NCBI RefSeq assembly: GCF_001439635.1 | Contig: NZ_LMBZ01000008.1 | Coordinates: forward strand, 130,441 to 174,089 | From: Solibacillus cecembensis | Lineage (GTDB): Bacteria; Bacillota; Bacilli; Bacillales_A; Planococcaceae | DNA length: 43,649 nt | Reading direction: 5' to 3' | Shown: positions 32,933 to 40,915 of the stretch, one piece after another | Layout: each line of letters opens with the position of its first letter | Numbering within the stretch: the stretch's first letter is position 1 | Made by a program: the position numbers and the translations under genes | The notes under the pieces: model-generated | The model's database searches: none | Told to the model about the DNA's origin: nothing | What the model saw: the letters and a program-made list of their open reading frames with translations, nothing else

Positions 32933-32962
32933 GGAGGGGATTGAATAAAAGGAGGAAAGGTT

Positions 32963-33643
32963 TTGAAAAATCTATTTCAAAATTTCGATAAAGAAGTTGT
33001 GAAAATGGAGATTACGGGGAAAAAGGTCCTCAAAGGAAAAATTATTGATAACAGTAGCGAAATGGTTGTTTTATTTGATGGGGAGGAATTCCTTTACATT
33101 CCTGTTTGTCATATTCATGAAATAACAATTGATAATTCCAATGAAGATGGACTCGAAATACCTTCAACTTTAACACAGGATAAAATTTTCAATGGTACAA
33201 AGGAAGAAATGACGCTCTTAAAAGTGCTTGCGAAGACATTAGGGGGCTATTTAGAAATTCGTGTGTTGAATAACCAGCCATTGCACGGATATATTTCTAA
33301 TGTTTTACAGGATTATATTGTATTCCAATCTCCTATTTATAAGCAGATGTTTATTCCCATTCAGCATTTAAAAACACTCGTTCCATATAACCAAAACCAA
33401 AAACCATATCGATTATCTGACGATGAGTTTTCAATCCATGCGAGTAACGAAATTTTCCAAAGCACGTTTGAAGCACAAATGGGAACGTTAAAAAATAAAT
33501 TGACCGTATTAAATATTGGGGAAAAGAACAATTTTACAGGCATTATATCCGAGGTTAAAGGAACGATGGTAGTATTTCAACCAGCAAGGGAGAATATGAT
33601 CCATTACAATATGCAGCATATAAAAACGATTCATCTATCTTGA
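32963..33643 (+). CDS. CotB-related spore coat protein, divergent
   Basis: 226 aa from a TTG seven nt after GGAGG. Three Sm-like modules related to CotB: VKMEITGKKVLKGKIIDNSS with FLYIPVCHIHEITI; YLEIRVLNNQPLHGYISNVL with MFIPIQHLKTLVPY; and LTVLNIGEKNNFTGIISEVK with IHYNMQHIKTIHL. The RGGPES signature is lost but the recurrent Q/C-H-I/L-K-T/S-I ending of each module is kept. There is no charged low-complexity tail. Probably a spore coat or coat-assembly protein, paralogous to the CotB-like protein at 29889. Confidence 0.65.
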   Translation: MKNLFQNFDKEVVKMEITGKKVLKGKIIDNSSEMVVLFDGEEFLYIPVCHIHEITIDNSNEDGLEIPSTLTQDKIFNGTKEEMTLLKVLAKTLGGYLEIRVLNNQPLHGYISNVLQDYIVFQSPIYKQMFIPIQHLKTLVPYNQNQKPYRLSDDEFSIHASNEIFQSTFEAQMGTLKNKLTVLNIGEKNNFTGIISEVKGTMVVFQPARENMIHYNMQHIKTIHLS

Positions 33644-33682
33644 TTCGAATTTTTTAAGTTAACGAAAAATATACCTATTATG

Positions 33683-33719
33683 GACTGCACAAACTTTTTT
33701 AAGTATGTGTGGTCTTTTT
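33683..33719 (+). terminator. Terminator of the second CotB-like gene
   Basis: GACTGCACA pairs with TGTGTGGTC (two G-T pairs), followed by TTTTT. Confidence 0.75.
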
Positions 33720-33814
33720 AACTTGATTCAGCTACCCGCATATAAACCACAAAAAATGTATTATTGAGTCATTTTTTGGTATGATGATAGTAACATAATA
33801 GAGACGATGTTTAT

Positions 33815-33853
33815 TCCCGTAATCAACAAGTTTGATTATGGGATTTTCTTTTT
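33815..33853 (+). terminator. Terminator-like hairpin in the dedA leader
   Basis: TCCCGTAATCA pairs with TGATTATGGGA (one G-T pair) around a seven-nt loop, followed by TTTTCTTTTTATTT. It lies about 75 nt before the DedA start and could be an attenuator or end a short RNA. Confidence 0.7.
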
Positions 33854-33926
33854 ATTTATCTTGTATGTACTCGTTCGGGAATACCCATTGGATTAAAAAA
33901 TAACATTAAGGGGATGAGCGGAAAAG

Positions 33927-34589
33927 TTGGTAGGTTTAGCTCAGGCAATTCACAGTATTGAATTGTTCTTGGATTCTATGTTGCAGCAGTATGGCACGTT
34001 TATTTATATTATTTTGTTCCTCATTATATTTAGTAAGACCGCTTTTATCATTTTCACCTTCTTACCAGGTGATGCCCTTGTTTTTGCGGCGGCCATGTTA
34101 GTGGCGCTTGGTGAATTAAATGGGTGGATTTTATTTGGATCGCTTCTCGTAGCAACAATTGCGGGGGATGCGCATAATTTTTTCCTAGGCATATTATTTC
34201 GGAAAAAATTTGGCGTGAAGATGGTGAGCCGATTTATTTCTACGGACACCATTACAAAAACAGAGCATTTGGTTCAACGGCGCGGGGAAATCGTCATTAT
34301 TTTTTCTCGATTTATCCCACTGATGCGTACAACAGTCCCATTTGTTTGTGCATATACAAATTATTCATTTCGAAGCTTTTTAACCGCCAATAGTATAGGT
34401 GGATTCTTCTGGTTAGTTCTGTGGTTTGGTGCGGGAATATCGTTAGGGCAGTTGGAATGGATGGAAGAAAACTTAGTGTATGCATTAATGATTGTCATGT
34501 GTATTCCATTTAGTATTCCTATTTTCTTTTATATTTTCAAACTGATTATGAAGCAACGAGCGATTGCGAAAAATAGAAAATCATTGTAA
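33927..34589 (+). CDS. DedA/SNARE-associated (VTT) family membrane protein
   Basis: 220 aa from a TTG with only a weak ribosome site (GAGCGGA), so the exact start is uncertain. DedA hallmarks: an N-terminal amphipathic stretch, FLPGDALVFAAAMLVALGEL, GSLLVATIAGDAHNFFLGI, RRGEIVIIFSRFIPLMRTTV with the conserved F/G-x-x-x-R-x-x-P segment, PFVCAYTNYSFRSFLTANSI and GGFFWLVLWFGAGISLG. Five or six membrane segments. DedA proteins are undecaprenyl-phosphate or phospholipid translocases (flippases), maintaining envelope lipid recycling. Confidence 0.88.
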   Translation: MVGLAQAIHSIELFLDSMLQQYGTFIYIILFLIIFSKTAFIIFTFLPGDALVFAAAMLVALGELNGWILFGSLLVATIAGDAHNFFLGILFRKKFGVKMVSRFISTDTITKTEHLVQRRGEIVIIFSRFIPLMRTTVPFVCAYTNYSFRSFLTANSIGGFFWLVLWFGAGISLGQLEWMEENLVYALMIVMCIPFSIPIFFYIFKLIMKQRAIAKNRKSL

Positions 34590-34660
34590 TCGTTTGTCTT
34601 TTTAAACAATAGCCCATTCATGTTACGATAGGAGCAGAAAGAAATAAGGTGGAGAATTTT

Positions 34661-35275
34661 ATGTTTTTAGATAAGTTGAAAGGACAGTTAGATGGGCCAC
34701 AACCATTATTTTTAGGTGAGGAGTCTGCTTTTCGCTCGGCTGTATTAATTCCATTGGTACAGGTTCATGGTGAATGGCATGTATTGTTTGAAGTACGTGC
34801 CTTTACGATGAGAAAGCAGCCTGGAGATATTAGTTTTCCAGGTGGGAAAATTGATGCAACTGACGCATCACCACTAGCAGCAGCCTTACGAGAAACATCA
34901 GAAGAACTAGGTGTCGATCCAAAAACAATCGAGGTTTTAGGGAAACTCAGTCCATTTGTGTTATCTCCGTCCTTTGTTGTCTATCCATTTATCGGGATTA
35001 TTGAAGAATCGCAGCTTCATACGTATAACAAGGATGAGGTAGAGGAAGTTTTTATGGTACCGATGAAATGGTTGCTTGAGCACGAGCCTTATATTCATTA
35101 TGTAGCAGTTGAACCAAAGCCTCCAGCGGATTTCCCATATGAGAAGATTGCTAATGGGGAAAACTATCAGTGGCGGACGAACTATATGGAAGAATGGTTT
35201 TTCGAATATGGAAACTATACAATATGGGGTTTAACCGCAAGATTATTAAAGCATTTTGTAGACAAGTTAAAGTAA
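34661..35275 (+). CDS. NUDIX hydrolase, CoA pyrophosphatase-like
   Basis: 204 aa from the ATG at 34661, nine nt after AAGGTGGAG. The Nudix box is at about 61-85 (GGKIDATDASPLAAALRETS followed by EELGV), keeping the REx2EExG metal-binding core. Before it, LFEVRAFTMRKQPGDISFPG matches the CoAse signature that distinguishes coenzyme A pyrophosphatases (NudL, yeast Pcd1). It would cleave CoA or oxidised CoA to 3',5'-ADP and phosphopantetheine. Full-length, cytosolic and monocistronic with its own terminator. Confidence 0.88.
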   Translation: MFLDKLKGQLDGPQPLFLGEESAFRSAVLIPLVQVHGEWHVLFEVRAFTMRKQPGDISFPGGKIDATDASPLAAALRETSEELGVDPKTIEVLGKLSPFVLSPSFVVYPFIGIIEESQLHTYNKDEVEEVFMVPMKWLLEHEPYIHYVAVEPKPPADFPYEKIANGENYQWRTNYMEEWFFEYGNYTIWGLTARLLKHFVDKLK

Positions 35276-35343
35276 AAAAATCCACGTAACAATACCGCGG
35301 CTAGAGGTTCAATTTGACCTTCGTTGTATTTACGTGGATTTTT
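35275..35343. terminator. Bidirectional terminator after NUDIX gene
   Basis: AATCCACGTAA pairs with TTACGTGGATT across a 40-nt loop with T/A runs on both sides. Confidence 0.75.
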
Positions 35344-35410
35344 GCATTCTATGAGTTTTTTTCAAATAGAGAAACTGATGAAGGGGGATATTCGTGTAGC
35401 GCTATAGAGG

Positions 35411-35644
35411 TTAAGGGAGTTTAAAGGATTTTTGTGTGATGTTATTCTTAATTTCGCAGGATTTTGCCCCATCTAAATAAGCCTCAATAATGAAAAGCTC
35501 CTCTGAGGTAAATGTTTTAACCGTTTGGATATCAAGTGGTTTTGTGTTGGCGTGGTGCATAGAAATAATGAGTGTGTCATTGTTTGTGTGAAAATGAAGA
35601 CGCTGATCATCCGCAGTAGTAATTATTACTAAAAAAGTTTTCAT
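35411..35644 (-). CDS. 77-aa unknown protein
   Basis: ATG preceded by AGAGGTGATTGA, a good ribosome site. MKTFLVIITTADDQRLHFHT is followed by NNDTLIISMHHANTKPLDIQ and FTSEELFIIEAYLDGAKSCE. It alternates beta strands and one helix, with no signal peptide or membrane segment. It reads as a real small cytosolic protein, but I do not recognise a family. It lies between two hairpins and is transcribed alone. Confidence 0.6.
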   Translation of the reverse strand: MKTFLVIITTADDQRLHFHTNNDTLIISMHHANTKPLDIQTVKTFTSEELFIIEAYLDGAKSCEIKNNITQKSFKLP

Positions 35645-35730
35645 TCAATCACCTCTTTGCTTTTATTATAGTGTCAAAAATAATAGATGTAAATATATAG
35701 ATTGAATATTCGGATATTTATAGTTTTCCT

Positions 35731-35774
35731 AAAAAGAGCGACGCCTACTTGAAATGGTAGGGTCGCTTTTATCA
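35731..35774 (-). terminator. Terminator downstream of the chemoreceptor
   Basis: On the minus strand AAAAGCGACCCTAC pairs with GTAGGCGTCGCTCTTTT with two small bulges, ending in TTTTT. It lies about 180 nt beyond the chemoreceptor stop, past the left inverted-repeat element. Confidence 0.65.
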
Positions 35775-35816
35775 ATTAGGCCTCGGCGTAATTGTGTCCA
35801 GATTTATTTCGAGCTC
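35773..35816. repeat. Left 44-bp inverted repeat flanking the chemoreceptor
   Basis: Starts CAATTAGGCCTCGGCGTAAT and ends TTTCGAGCTC. Its reverse complement matches 38150-38193 at 35 of 44 positions. Seventeen nt further lies GGTCAGTCAGCCGTTGTC (35833-35850), which recurs in direct orientation at 38094-38111 with two differences. Confidence 0.8.
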
Positions 35817-35911
35817 AGGGCCACAGGACGTGGGTCAGTCAGCCGTTGTCACACGATGTGACGACCTCCTCTTTAAATCCCCTAAAAATCTGTGACATCC
35901 GCCGGGGCATT

Positions 35912-35945
35912 AACTTGCTTCAGCTAGGGTTTGCTGAAGCAAGTT
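35912..35945. terminator. Strong hairpin at the chemoreceptor 3' end
   Basis: AACTTGCTTCAGC pairs perfectly with GCTGAAGCAAGTT around eight nt, ending four nt from the chemoreceptor stop codon. No T-run follows on the minus strand, so it may protect the mRNA end rather than terminate. Confidence 0.7.
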
Positions 35946-35949
35946 AAAA

Positions 35950-37938
35950 TTAATTCACTTTAAAAACACTAACCTCCGATAGTAAATCATCGACAATACT
36001 TTCTAATGCTTCGGCTGTAGCTGAAATCTCCTCAATCGAGCATAGCTGCGCTTCTGTTGAAATGGATACGGATTCAAGAAGTTTTTTCGATTTAGCGGAA
36101 ATTTGCTCAACCATTTCAATATCTCCAACGACAAAATCACTATCATCTGCAATTTGATGCGCACGATCTTGAATTTCTTGTAATTGCTCGGTTAAGTTAC
36201 TGATGAATGTTTTCACCTCTAGGAAATTTTTTTCTGTTTGAGAGAACATTTCTAAGCCTTTATTCACTTCCCCTAAACTTACTTTCATAGAATCAACAGA
36301 TTTGGACGACTCACGTTGAATGGCGGTAATAATGCCCTTTACTTGAATCGATGAGTTATTTGTTTGTTCAGCTAACTTGCGAACTTCTTCGGCAACAACT
36401 GCAAAGCCTTTACCATGTTCACCAGCACGAGCAGCCTCAATCGATGCATTCAAGGCTAATAAATTAGTTTGATCAGCAATCGTCGTAATCACATTAACAA
36501 TTTCATTAATTTCATTTGCATAGGTGTTCACTGTGCCAATATCTGCAGAAAGTTTATGGAAAGTACCCTCGATATTCGCCATTTGTTGCTGCGTTGAAGT
36601 GACGATATCATGTCCAATCTCCGCAGCACTTACAGCATTTTGTGCACTCGCTGTCACTTTTACAGTATTATCTGAGATAGAGTGAATATTGCTAGACACC
36701 TTTTTCAAAGATTTAAAGCTTTTTGATAAATTTGTAGTTTGTTGTTCAAAGCCATCTTGTACATCATTCATGGCTAGGGCAATTTGCTCGGATGCTGTGC
36801 GATTTTCCGTTAAAGTTGCTGTAAGTTCCTCGGAAGAAGCAGAAATGACGGAAGATTTATTATGGATATGCTTAATAATGGATGATAGCATTTCGCTCAT
36901 TTTACCGAATGATTGACTTAGCAAGCCGATTTCATCATTCTTTTTAATCGATAAATTTGTACGTAAATCACCAGAACTCATTACAACTGCTGCATTTGAT
37001 ATTTCTTCTAAAGGTTTCGTAATCGAACGGATAATGACGATTAAAAATAGCCCTAATACAAGTAATGAACCGATGACAACGAGTAATGTCGTATATAAAA
37101 TCGGTTTCGTTGCGTCATTCACTTCGCCAGTAAACATCGTACCACCGATTTTCCAGTTTGTTAGCGCGTTTGTTTGGACGTACATTTGCTTATTAGCACC
37201 TTCGAAAACATATTCAAATGACCCTTCTTCCACAGTTAAAACCTGATCTGCCCAACTTTCAGCGGAAACATCTGTCCCACCTTCTAATGTTGGATGGGCA
37301 ATAATTGTTTTATCTGTAGTCATTAAAAAAGTATAGCCGGTCGTCCCAACTTGAATGCTATTAATAATTTCAAATAATCCATCCATACCTAAGTTAGCAG
37401 CATAAACACCACTGCCGTCTGCAAGTTGTTTTGATATGGTTACGACCCAATCACCAGTTGAAGCCGATTGGTGAGGATTTGAAATAATCACTTGCCCAGG
37501 GTTTGCTTCAGCCTGTTGATACCATGTGCGTGTACGAGGATCGAACTCCGGATTATTCATTAATCCAAGGTCCGGGTGCTGGATCATGTCTCCATTTTTT
37601 GTCCCGACGAAAGAAGAAATAATCCCCTGACTCGTTTCGAAATATTGTTCTAGCTTTTGAAGGAGGATTGTCCAATCATCTGTTTCCCAGTTACTTTGCT
37701 TGAAGTTACCTGCAAAATAGTCGACATCGCTAACAATGGGGGAGACATGTTTTTCAATAAATGTATCGACAGTAGCGACACTTTGTAATTCACTCGTATG
37801 AATCTGTGTCTCAATTTCACTTTTTGCCGAGTAAAAAGAAGTAAGTGCAATTAATAAAGTAGGGATTAGTAAAGCAATTAAAAACGCAAAACCTAACTTG
37901 TATTTAATCGAGGCTTTTAAAGTTTTATTCTTGTCCAT
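35950..37938 (-). CDS. Methyl-accepting chemotaxis protein with dCache sensor
   Basis: 662 aa. TM1 about 13-33, an extracellular dCache domain to about 280, TM2 about 282-305, HAMP about 305-360 ([20 protein letters not shown]), then a long coiled-coil signalling domain with the invariant tip [20 protein letters not shown] and [18 protein letters not shown]. The sensor has [21 protein letters not shown] and an aspartate in LGMDGL, resembling the ligand-binding Arg/Trp/Tyr/Asp set of amino-acid-binding dCache receptors such as McpB. It would signal to CheA. The gene lies between inverted repeats (35773-35816 and 38150-38193). Confidence 0.92.
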   Translation of the reverse strand: MDKNKTLKASIKYKLGFAFLIALLIPTLLIALTSFYSAKSEIETQIHTSELQSVATVDTFIEKHVSPIVSDVDYFAGNFKQSNWETDDWTILLQKLEQYFETSQGIISSFVGTKNGDMIQHPDLGLMNNPEFDPRTRTWYQQAEANPGQVIISNPHQSASTGDWVVTISKQLADGSGVYAANLGMDGLFEIINSIQVGTTGYTFLMTTDKTIIAHPTLEGGTDVSAESWADQVLTVEEGSFEYVFEGANKQMYVQTNALTNWKIGGTMFTGEVNDATKPILYTTLLVVIGSLLVLGLFLIVIIRSITKPLEEISNAAVVMSSGDLRTNLSIKKNDEIGLLSQSFGKMSEMLSSIIKHIHNKSSVISASSEELTATLTENRTASEQIALAMNDVQDGFEQQTTNLSKSFKSLKKVSSNIHSISDNTVKVTASAQNAVSAAEIGHDIVTSTQQQMANIEGTFHKLSADIGTVNTYANEINEIVNVITTIADQTNLLALNASIEAARAGEHGKGFAVVAEEVRKLAEQTNNSSIQVKGIITAIQRESSKSVDSMKVSLGEVNKGLEMFSQTEKNFLEVKTFISNLTEQLQEIQDRAHQIADDSDFVVGDIEMVEQISAKSKKLLESVSISTEAQLCSIEEISATAEALESIVDDLLSEVSVFKVN

Positions 37939-38093
37939 TTATAGTTTCCCCCTAAGTGTAATTCCTAAATATACCTTTTATGTATCTTATTCCATTATAT
38001 AATAATACAGCGACTTAGGATTTCTAATCATGGCGAAAAGATGAAATTATTAAAGAAAAATCAAGATTGTTGAAGGGAGTTCCGTGTGATGCA

Positions 38094-38193
38094 GGTCAGT
38101 TAACCGTTGTCGGATGGACACGACGAACTTAGGTTAATATCCTCTGAGCGAACTCGAAGAAAATTTGGACGCAATTACACCGAGGTATAATCG
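38094..38193. repeat. Right repeat block: core plus 44-bp inverted repeat
   Basis: GGTCAGTTAACCGTTGTC (38094-38111) is a direct copy of the left core. The inverted repeat occupies 38150-38193 (from GAACTCGAAGAAAATTTGG to GAGGTATAATCG). Left side has order arm-core, right side core-arm, as if a single arm-core-arm element had been opened by the 2.3 kb between them. Confidence 0.75.
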
Positions 38194-38307
38194 TTTGAGA
38201 TTGTGGACGTAAACGATTTCATTGTGACAATTCTAGTAATTCTGCAAGTACTCGTTTTTTTATGTGAAAAAGGTGCATATTCTGTTATATGAAATGGAGG
38301 AATGTGC

Positions 38308-38736
38308 ATGGAGGAGAAGTTAAAAAGGATTCACAATGTAAAGAAAGTAGTGCCACAATTCTTCCAAATCGTTTTAAATATGAGCTTGACGATTTTAGCG
38401 CTAGTGTTAAGCATCATGCTGTTCGTAGAAATTATTGATTTTTTGCAAATGGTTTTATCTACTGAAAAGCGGGATTATAAATACTTTTTAGCAAATATTC
38501 TCGTGTTCTTTATGTATTTTGAGTTTATTACGATGATAGTTAAATACTTCAAAGAGGATTACCATTTTCCGTTACGATACTTTATGTATATTGGTATTAC
38601 CGCGATGATTCGGCTCATTATTGTCGAGCATGATAGCGCGCTGGATACACTGTTATTTTCGCTTGTTATTTTAGTGCTTATCATTGGTTATTACATTATT
38701 AACATCACACCACGTGAACGACCGTTAAAAAAATAA
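38308..38736 (+). CDS. PsiE-family membrane protein
   Basis: 142 aa from the ATG at 38308, seven nt after GGAGG; an ATG two codons earlier is too close. Four hydrophobic segments. The family core is clear: LANILVFFMYFEFITMIVKY, FKEDYHFPLRYFMYIGITAM and IRLIIVEHDSALDTLLFSLV. Named after the phosphate-starvation-inducible PsiE of E. coli; the biochemical role is unknown. Full length. It may be transcribed alone. Confidence 0.85.
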   Translation: MEEKLKRIHNVKKVVPQFFQIVLNMSLTILALVLSIMLFVEIIDFLQMVLSTEKRDYKYFLANILVFFMYFEFITMIVKYFKEDYHFPLRYFMYIGITAMIRLIIVEHDSALDTLLFSLVILVLIIGYYIINITPRERPLKK

Positions 38737-38995
38737 AATTATCAAAAGTGCCTGCTCATTTTTTAAAAGTGCTTTTTGTTGGATAGAAATTTATCTGACT
38801 AACTAGCATCTACTTAAAATAGGTAAGTAGTATAATGGATAAAAAAGAGAGTGATTTCATAAAAAATGGATTAATAAACTAATTTCAGTGTAAAGTAATA
38901 GTATAATAAGGGTTCAATTGAAAGAAAATTCTACAAAATCATTTTTTGTAAATATTAATTATGTAGTTTAGTAGACTGTAAATGGAGGGTTTACT

Positions 38996-40411
38996 TTGGG
39001 GAAAATGTTAACGTTAGAACAACAGCAAAATTATTATGATCGTGCCCAACAATTTCTTTTAGCTGGTGATTATAAACAAGCGGAAGAATGGCTACAAATT
39101 GTTATTACAAGCGCATTTCAGCATGAAGATTATCCAACCTATACCGCTGCTAACATTACCCTACTTCGAATTTTGATAAATTCAATTCGATATGACGAAT
39201 TGTTCCCGATTTTAGAAGGTGTATCACCTTATATTTCCCGTTATGCAACAGATGCAGAGGAATTTTCGTATCGATCTACACGTGCGGTATTTCATTACAC
39301 AGCGGGCATTGGGACACCGTTTGAAGATTTAGAGCAACTGTATAAAGAGTCGAAGGAAAAGCACTTTTTCACACAAATTTTTAGCACAGGAAATAATTTA
39401 TTGCATGCGTATTATGAAAAAGGTGATTTTGAAAAAGGGATAGTCCTTGCAAATGAACTAAAAACTTTAGTCGACCATTCAAAATTTCCCGACCCGGTTA
39501 TCCCTTTTGTGTATTACGTAAATTCGTTTAAACTGTATTATCGCATGGGTAACTTTAGAAAGGCAGAAGTTAATCTTCTCGTAATTGAAGATCAAAATTT
39601 TCATATAAAGGTTCCAACGCTTGAGAGTCATTATTGGTTTTGCAAGGCATTGGTGGAGGCGCAGCATGGGACCTTTAAGACGGCGTATCATTATTTTGAT
39701 AAAGCACTTAATTTGATGGAGAATAAATATTATTTTTTATCCGAACTTGAGCTTTGGATACAAGTATTGAATTTGAAGGATAAAGTAGCTGATGTTATTT
39801 ATTATCAAAAAATAATGATTAATACGCTTCGTGACTATGTCAATATTGAAGAAAGTTTACGCAGAACGAAAATTATTGAACAAATGACGACAGCAAATTT
39901 AGAGGAACGATTGCATACGGATCGTTTAACAAATGTAAAGAATAGAGCGTTTTACGAAGATAAACTATTAAAAAATCGTTTGTATATGAATTATACAGCT
40001 GCTATTTTTGATATTGATAAATTTAAAGCGATTAATGATAAATATGGTCATCTAATTGGAGATCAGGCACTCAAATTTATTGCGTCCCATGTTGTAAAAC
40101 AATTGCCAAAACGGGATATGGACCTAATTCGTTATGGTGGCGATGAATTTATATTATTATTTCCATATCATAAAGATCAGGTACATGATTTGATTGTTTC
40201 GATTCACGAAAGTATTCCGAAAAAGGAGTTTATTATTCGAGAAACAAACGAAAAAATAAACTTACAAGTAAGTCTAGGGATAAGTTATACGAATGAGGAA
40301 CCCGCGACATTAAAAGAACTATTTAAAGAAGCAGATAAAGCTTTGTATAAAGCAAAGGAAAATGGCCGAAATCAAATACAGGTGTTAAAATTTACAAAGC
40401 ATAGTAGCTAA
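38996..40411 (+). CDS. Diguanylate cyclase with TPR-like N-terminus
   Basis: 471 aa from a TTG six nt after GGAGGG. Residues 1-300 are helical hairpins resembling TPRs (YYDRAQQFLLAGDYKQAEEW, NLLHAYYEKGDFEKGIVLAN, YYVNSFKLYYRMGNFRKAEV, GTFKTAYHYFDKALNLMENK), then a coiled linker and a GGDEF domain (about 308-465): LTDRLTNVKNRAFYEDKL-like start, IFDIDKFKAINDKYGHLIGD, and the active-site GGDEF at about 381-385. No membrane segments, so cytosolic c-di-GMP synthesis controlled by a protein or peptide partner. No RxxD inhibitory site is evident. Monocistronic. Confidence 0.88.
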   Translation: MGKMLTLEQQQNYYDRAQQFLLAGDYKQAEEWLQIVITSAFQHEDYPTYTAANITLLRILINSIRYDELFPILEGVSPYISRYATDAEEFSYRSTRAVFHYTAGIGTPFEDLEQLYKESKEKHFFTQIFSTGNNLLHAYYEKGDFEKGIVLANELKTLVDHSKFPDPVIPFVYYVNSFKLYYRMGNFRKAEVNLLVIEDQNFHIKVPTLESHYWFCKALVEAQHGTFKTAYHYFDKALNLMENKYYFLSELELWIQVLNLKDKVADVIYYQKIMINTLRDYVNIEESLRRTKIIEQMTTANLEERLHTDRLTNVKNRAFYEDKLLKNRLYMNYTAAIFDIDKFKAINDKYGHLIGDQALKFIASHVVKQLPKRDMDLIRYGGDEFILLFPYHKDQVHDLIVSIHESIPKKEFIIRETNEKINLQVSLGISYTNEEPATLKELFKEADKALYKAKENGRNQIQVLKFTKHSS

Positions 40412-40414
40412 TCG

Positions 40415-40452
40415 GTACTTATACTTTCTGAGGAATGTATAAGTGCTTTTTT
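40415..40452 (+). terminator. Terminator of the GGDEF gene
   Basis: ACTTATAC pairs perfectly with GTATAAGT across a 12-nt loop; TTTTTT follows shortly. Confidence 0.75.
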
Positions 40453-40553
40453 CAATTGTACGAGTTCATTTCGCATAAAGCTGAAATAAAGATAGCCTTT
40501 GTAGAAAAATAGCTTATGATTAGAAGGAATACAGAAACGCTGGAGGATTCAAC

Positions 40554-40667
40554 ATGAATAATAAAAAAAGTTTATATATGGCAGTTGGCGCGGTGATCGT
40601 AATCGCAACGGCACTTGATATAGTGTTTAAAGGAATCGGTTATCAGCTTTTGCAAAAATTATTTTAG
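40554..40667 (+). CDS. 37-aa small membrane protein
   Basis: ATG preceded by GGAGG at good spacing. MNNKKSLYMAVGAVIVIATA is a basic start plus one membrane helix, then LDIVFKGIGYQLLQKLF. A perfect terminator follows six nt after the stop, so the gene is a complete transcription unit. Family unknown; short hydrophobic proteins of this kind are often missed in annotation. Confidence 0.6.
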   Translation: MNNKKSLYMAVGAVIVIATALDIVFKGIGYQLLQKLF

Positions 40668-40672
40668 TCGAG

Positions 40673-40707
40673 AAAAGGTATTTGACTCACCATCAAATAC
40701 CTTTTTT
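40673..40707 (+). terminator. Terminator of the 37-aa gene
   Basis: AAAAGGTATTTGA pairs perfectly with TCAAATACCTTTT and continues in T residues. Confidence 0.9.
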
Positions 40708-40791
40708 ACGTATATAATTGGAATGGCACTCTAGATAATTGATCATATAAAATTTAAAATTAATTAAAAATAATTTATTTTTTAACCCAGT

Positions 40792-40907
40792 TTTAACCTT
40801 TGTCCTTTATAACTATAAATGAACCACGAAACAAATGGATTTTATTCCGTTTTTTTCTCCTTCTCCTTTAACCTTTTACTTATTTATAAGTAGAAGGTCT
40901 TTTTTTT
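40792..40907 (+). ncRNA. Candidate small RNA with promoter and terminator
   Basis: TTTAAC (40792-40797) and TATAAA (40814-40819) are 16 nt apart, predicting a start near 40826. A plus-strand terminator follows at 40871-40907: ACCTT..ACTTAT pairs with ATAAGT..AAGGT and is followed by CTTTTTTTT. Nothing codes between them, and the carboxypeptidase gene on the other strand ends at 40916. A transcript of about 80 nt is predicted. Evidence is only promoter plus terminator. Confidence 0.4.
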
Positions 40908-40915
40908 GGGAAAAA

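Larger units (their letters stand above)
32404..32962. other. Long intergenic region with two hairpins
   Basis: No confident gene. The minus strand is open for about 66 codons at 32687-32886 with natural composition (HIPWGWDASFRKLLKIYDGY, IIIDAFNFLKKSKWSGSFIL) but has no ribosome site; it could be a gene remnant. Two plus-strand terminator-like hairpins lie at 32618-32652 and 32903-32932. Confidence 0.4.

Noticed and set aside
35731..38193. Composite transposon around the chemoreceptor
   Set aside because: Inverted repeats exist, but there is no transposase, no clear target-site duplication, and the arms are diverged; kept only as a repeat structure.
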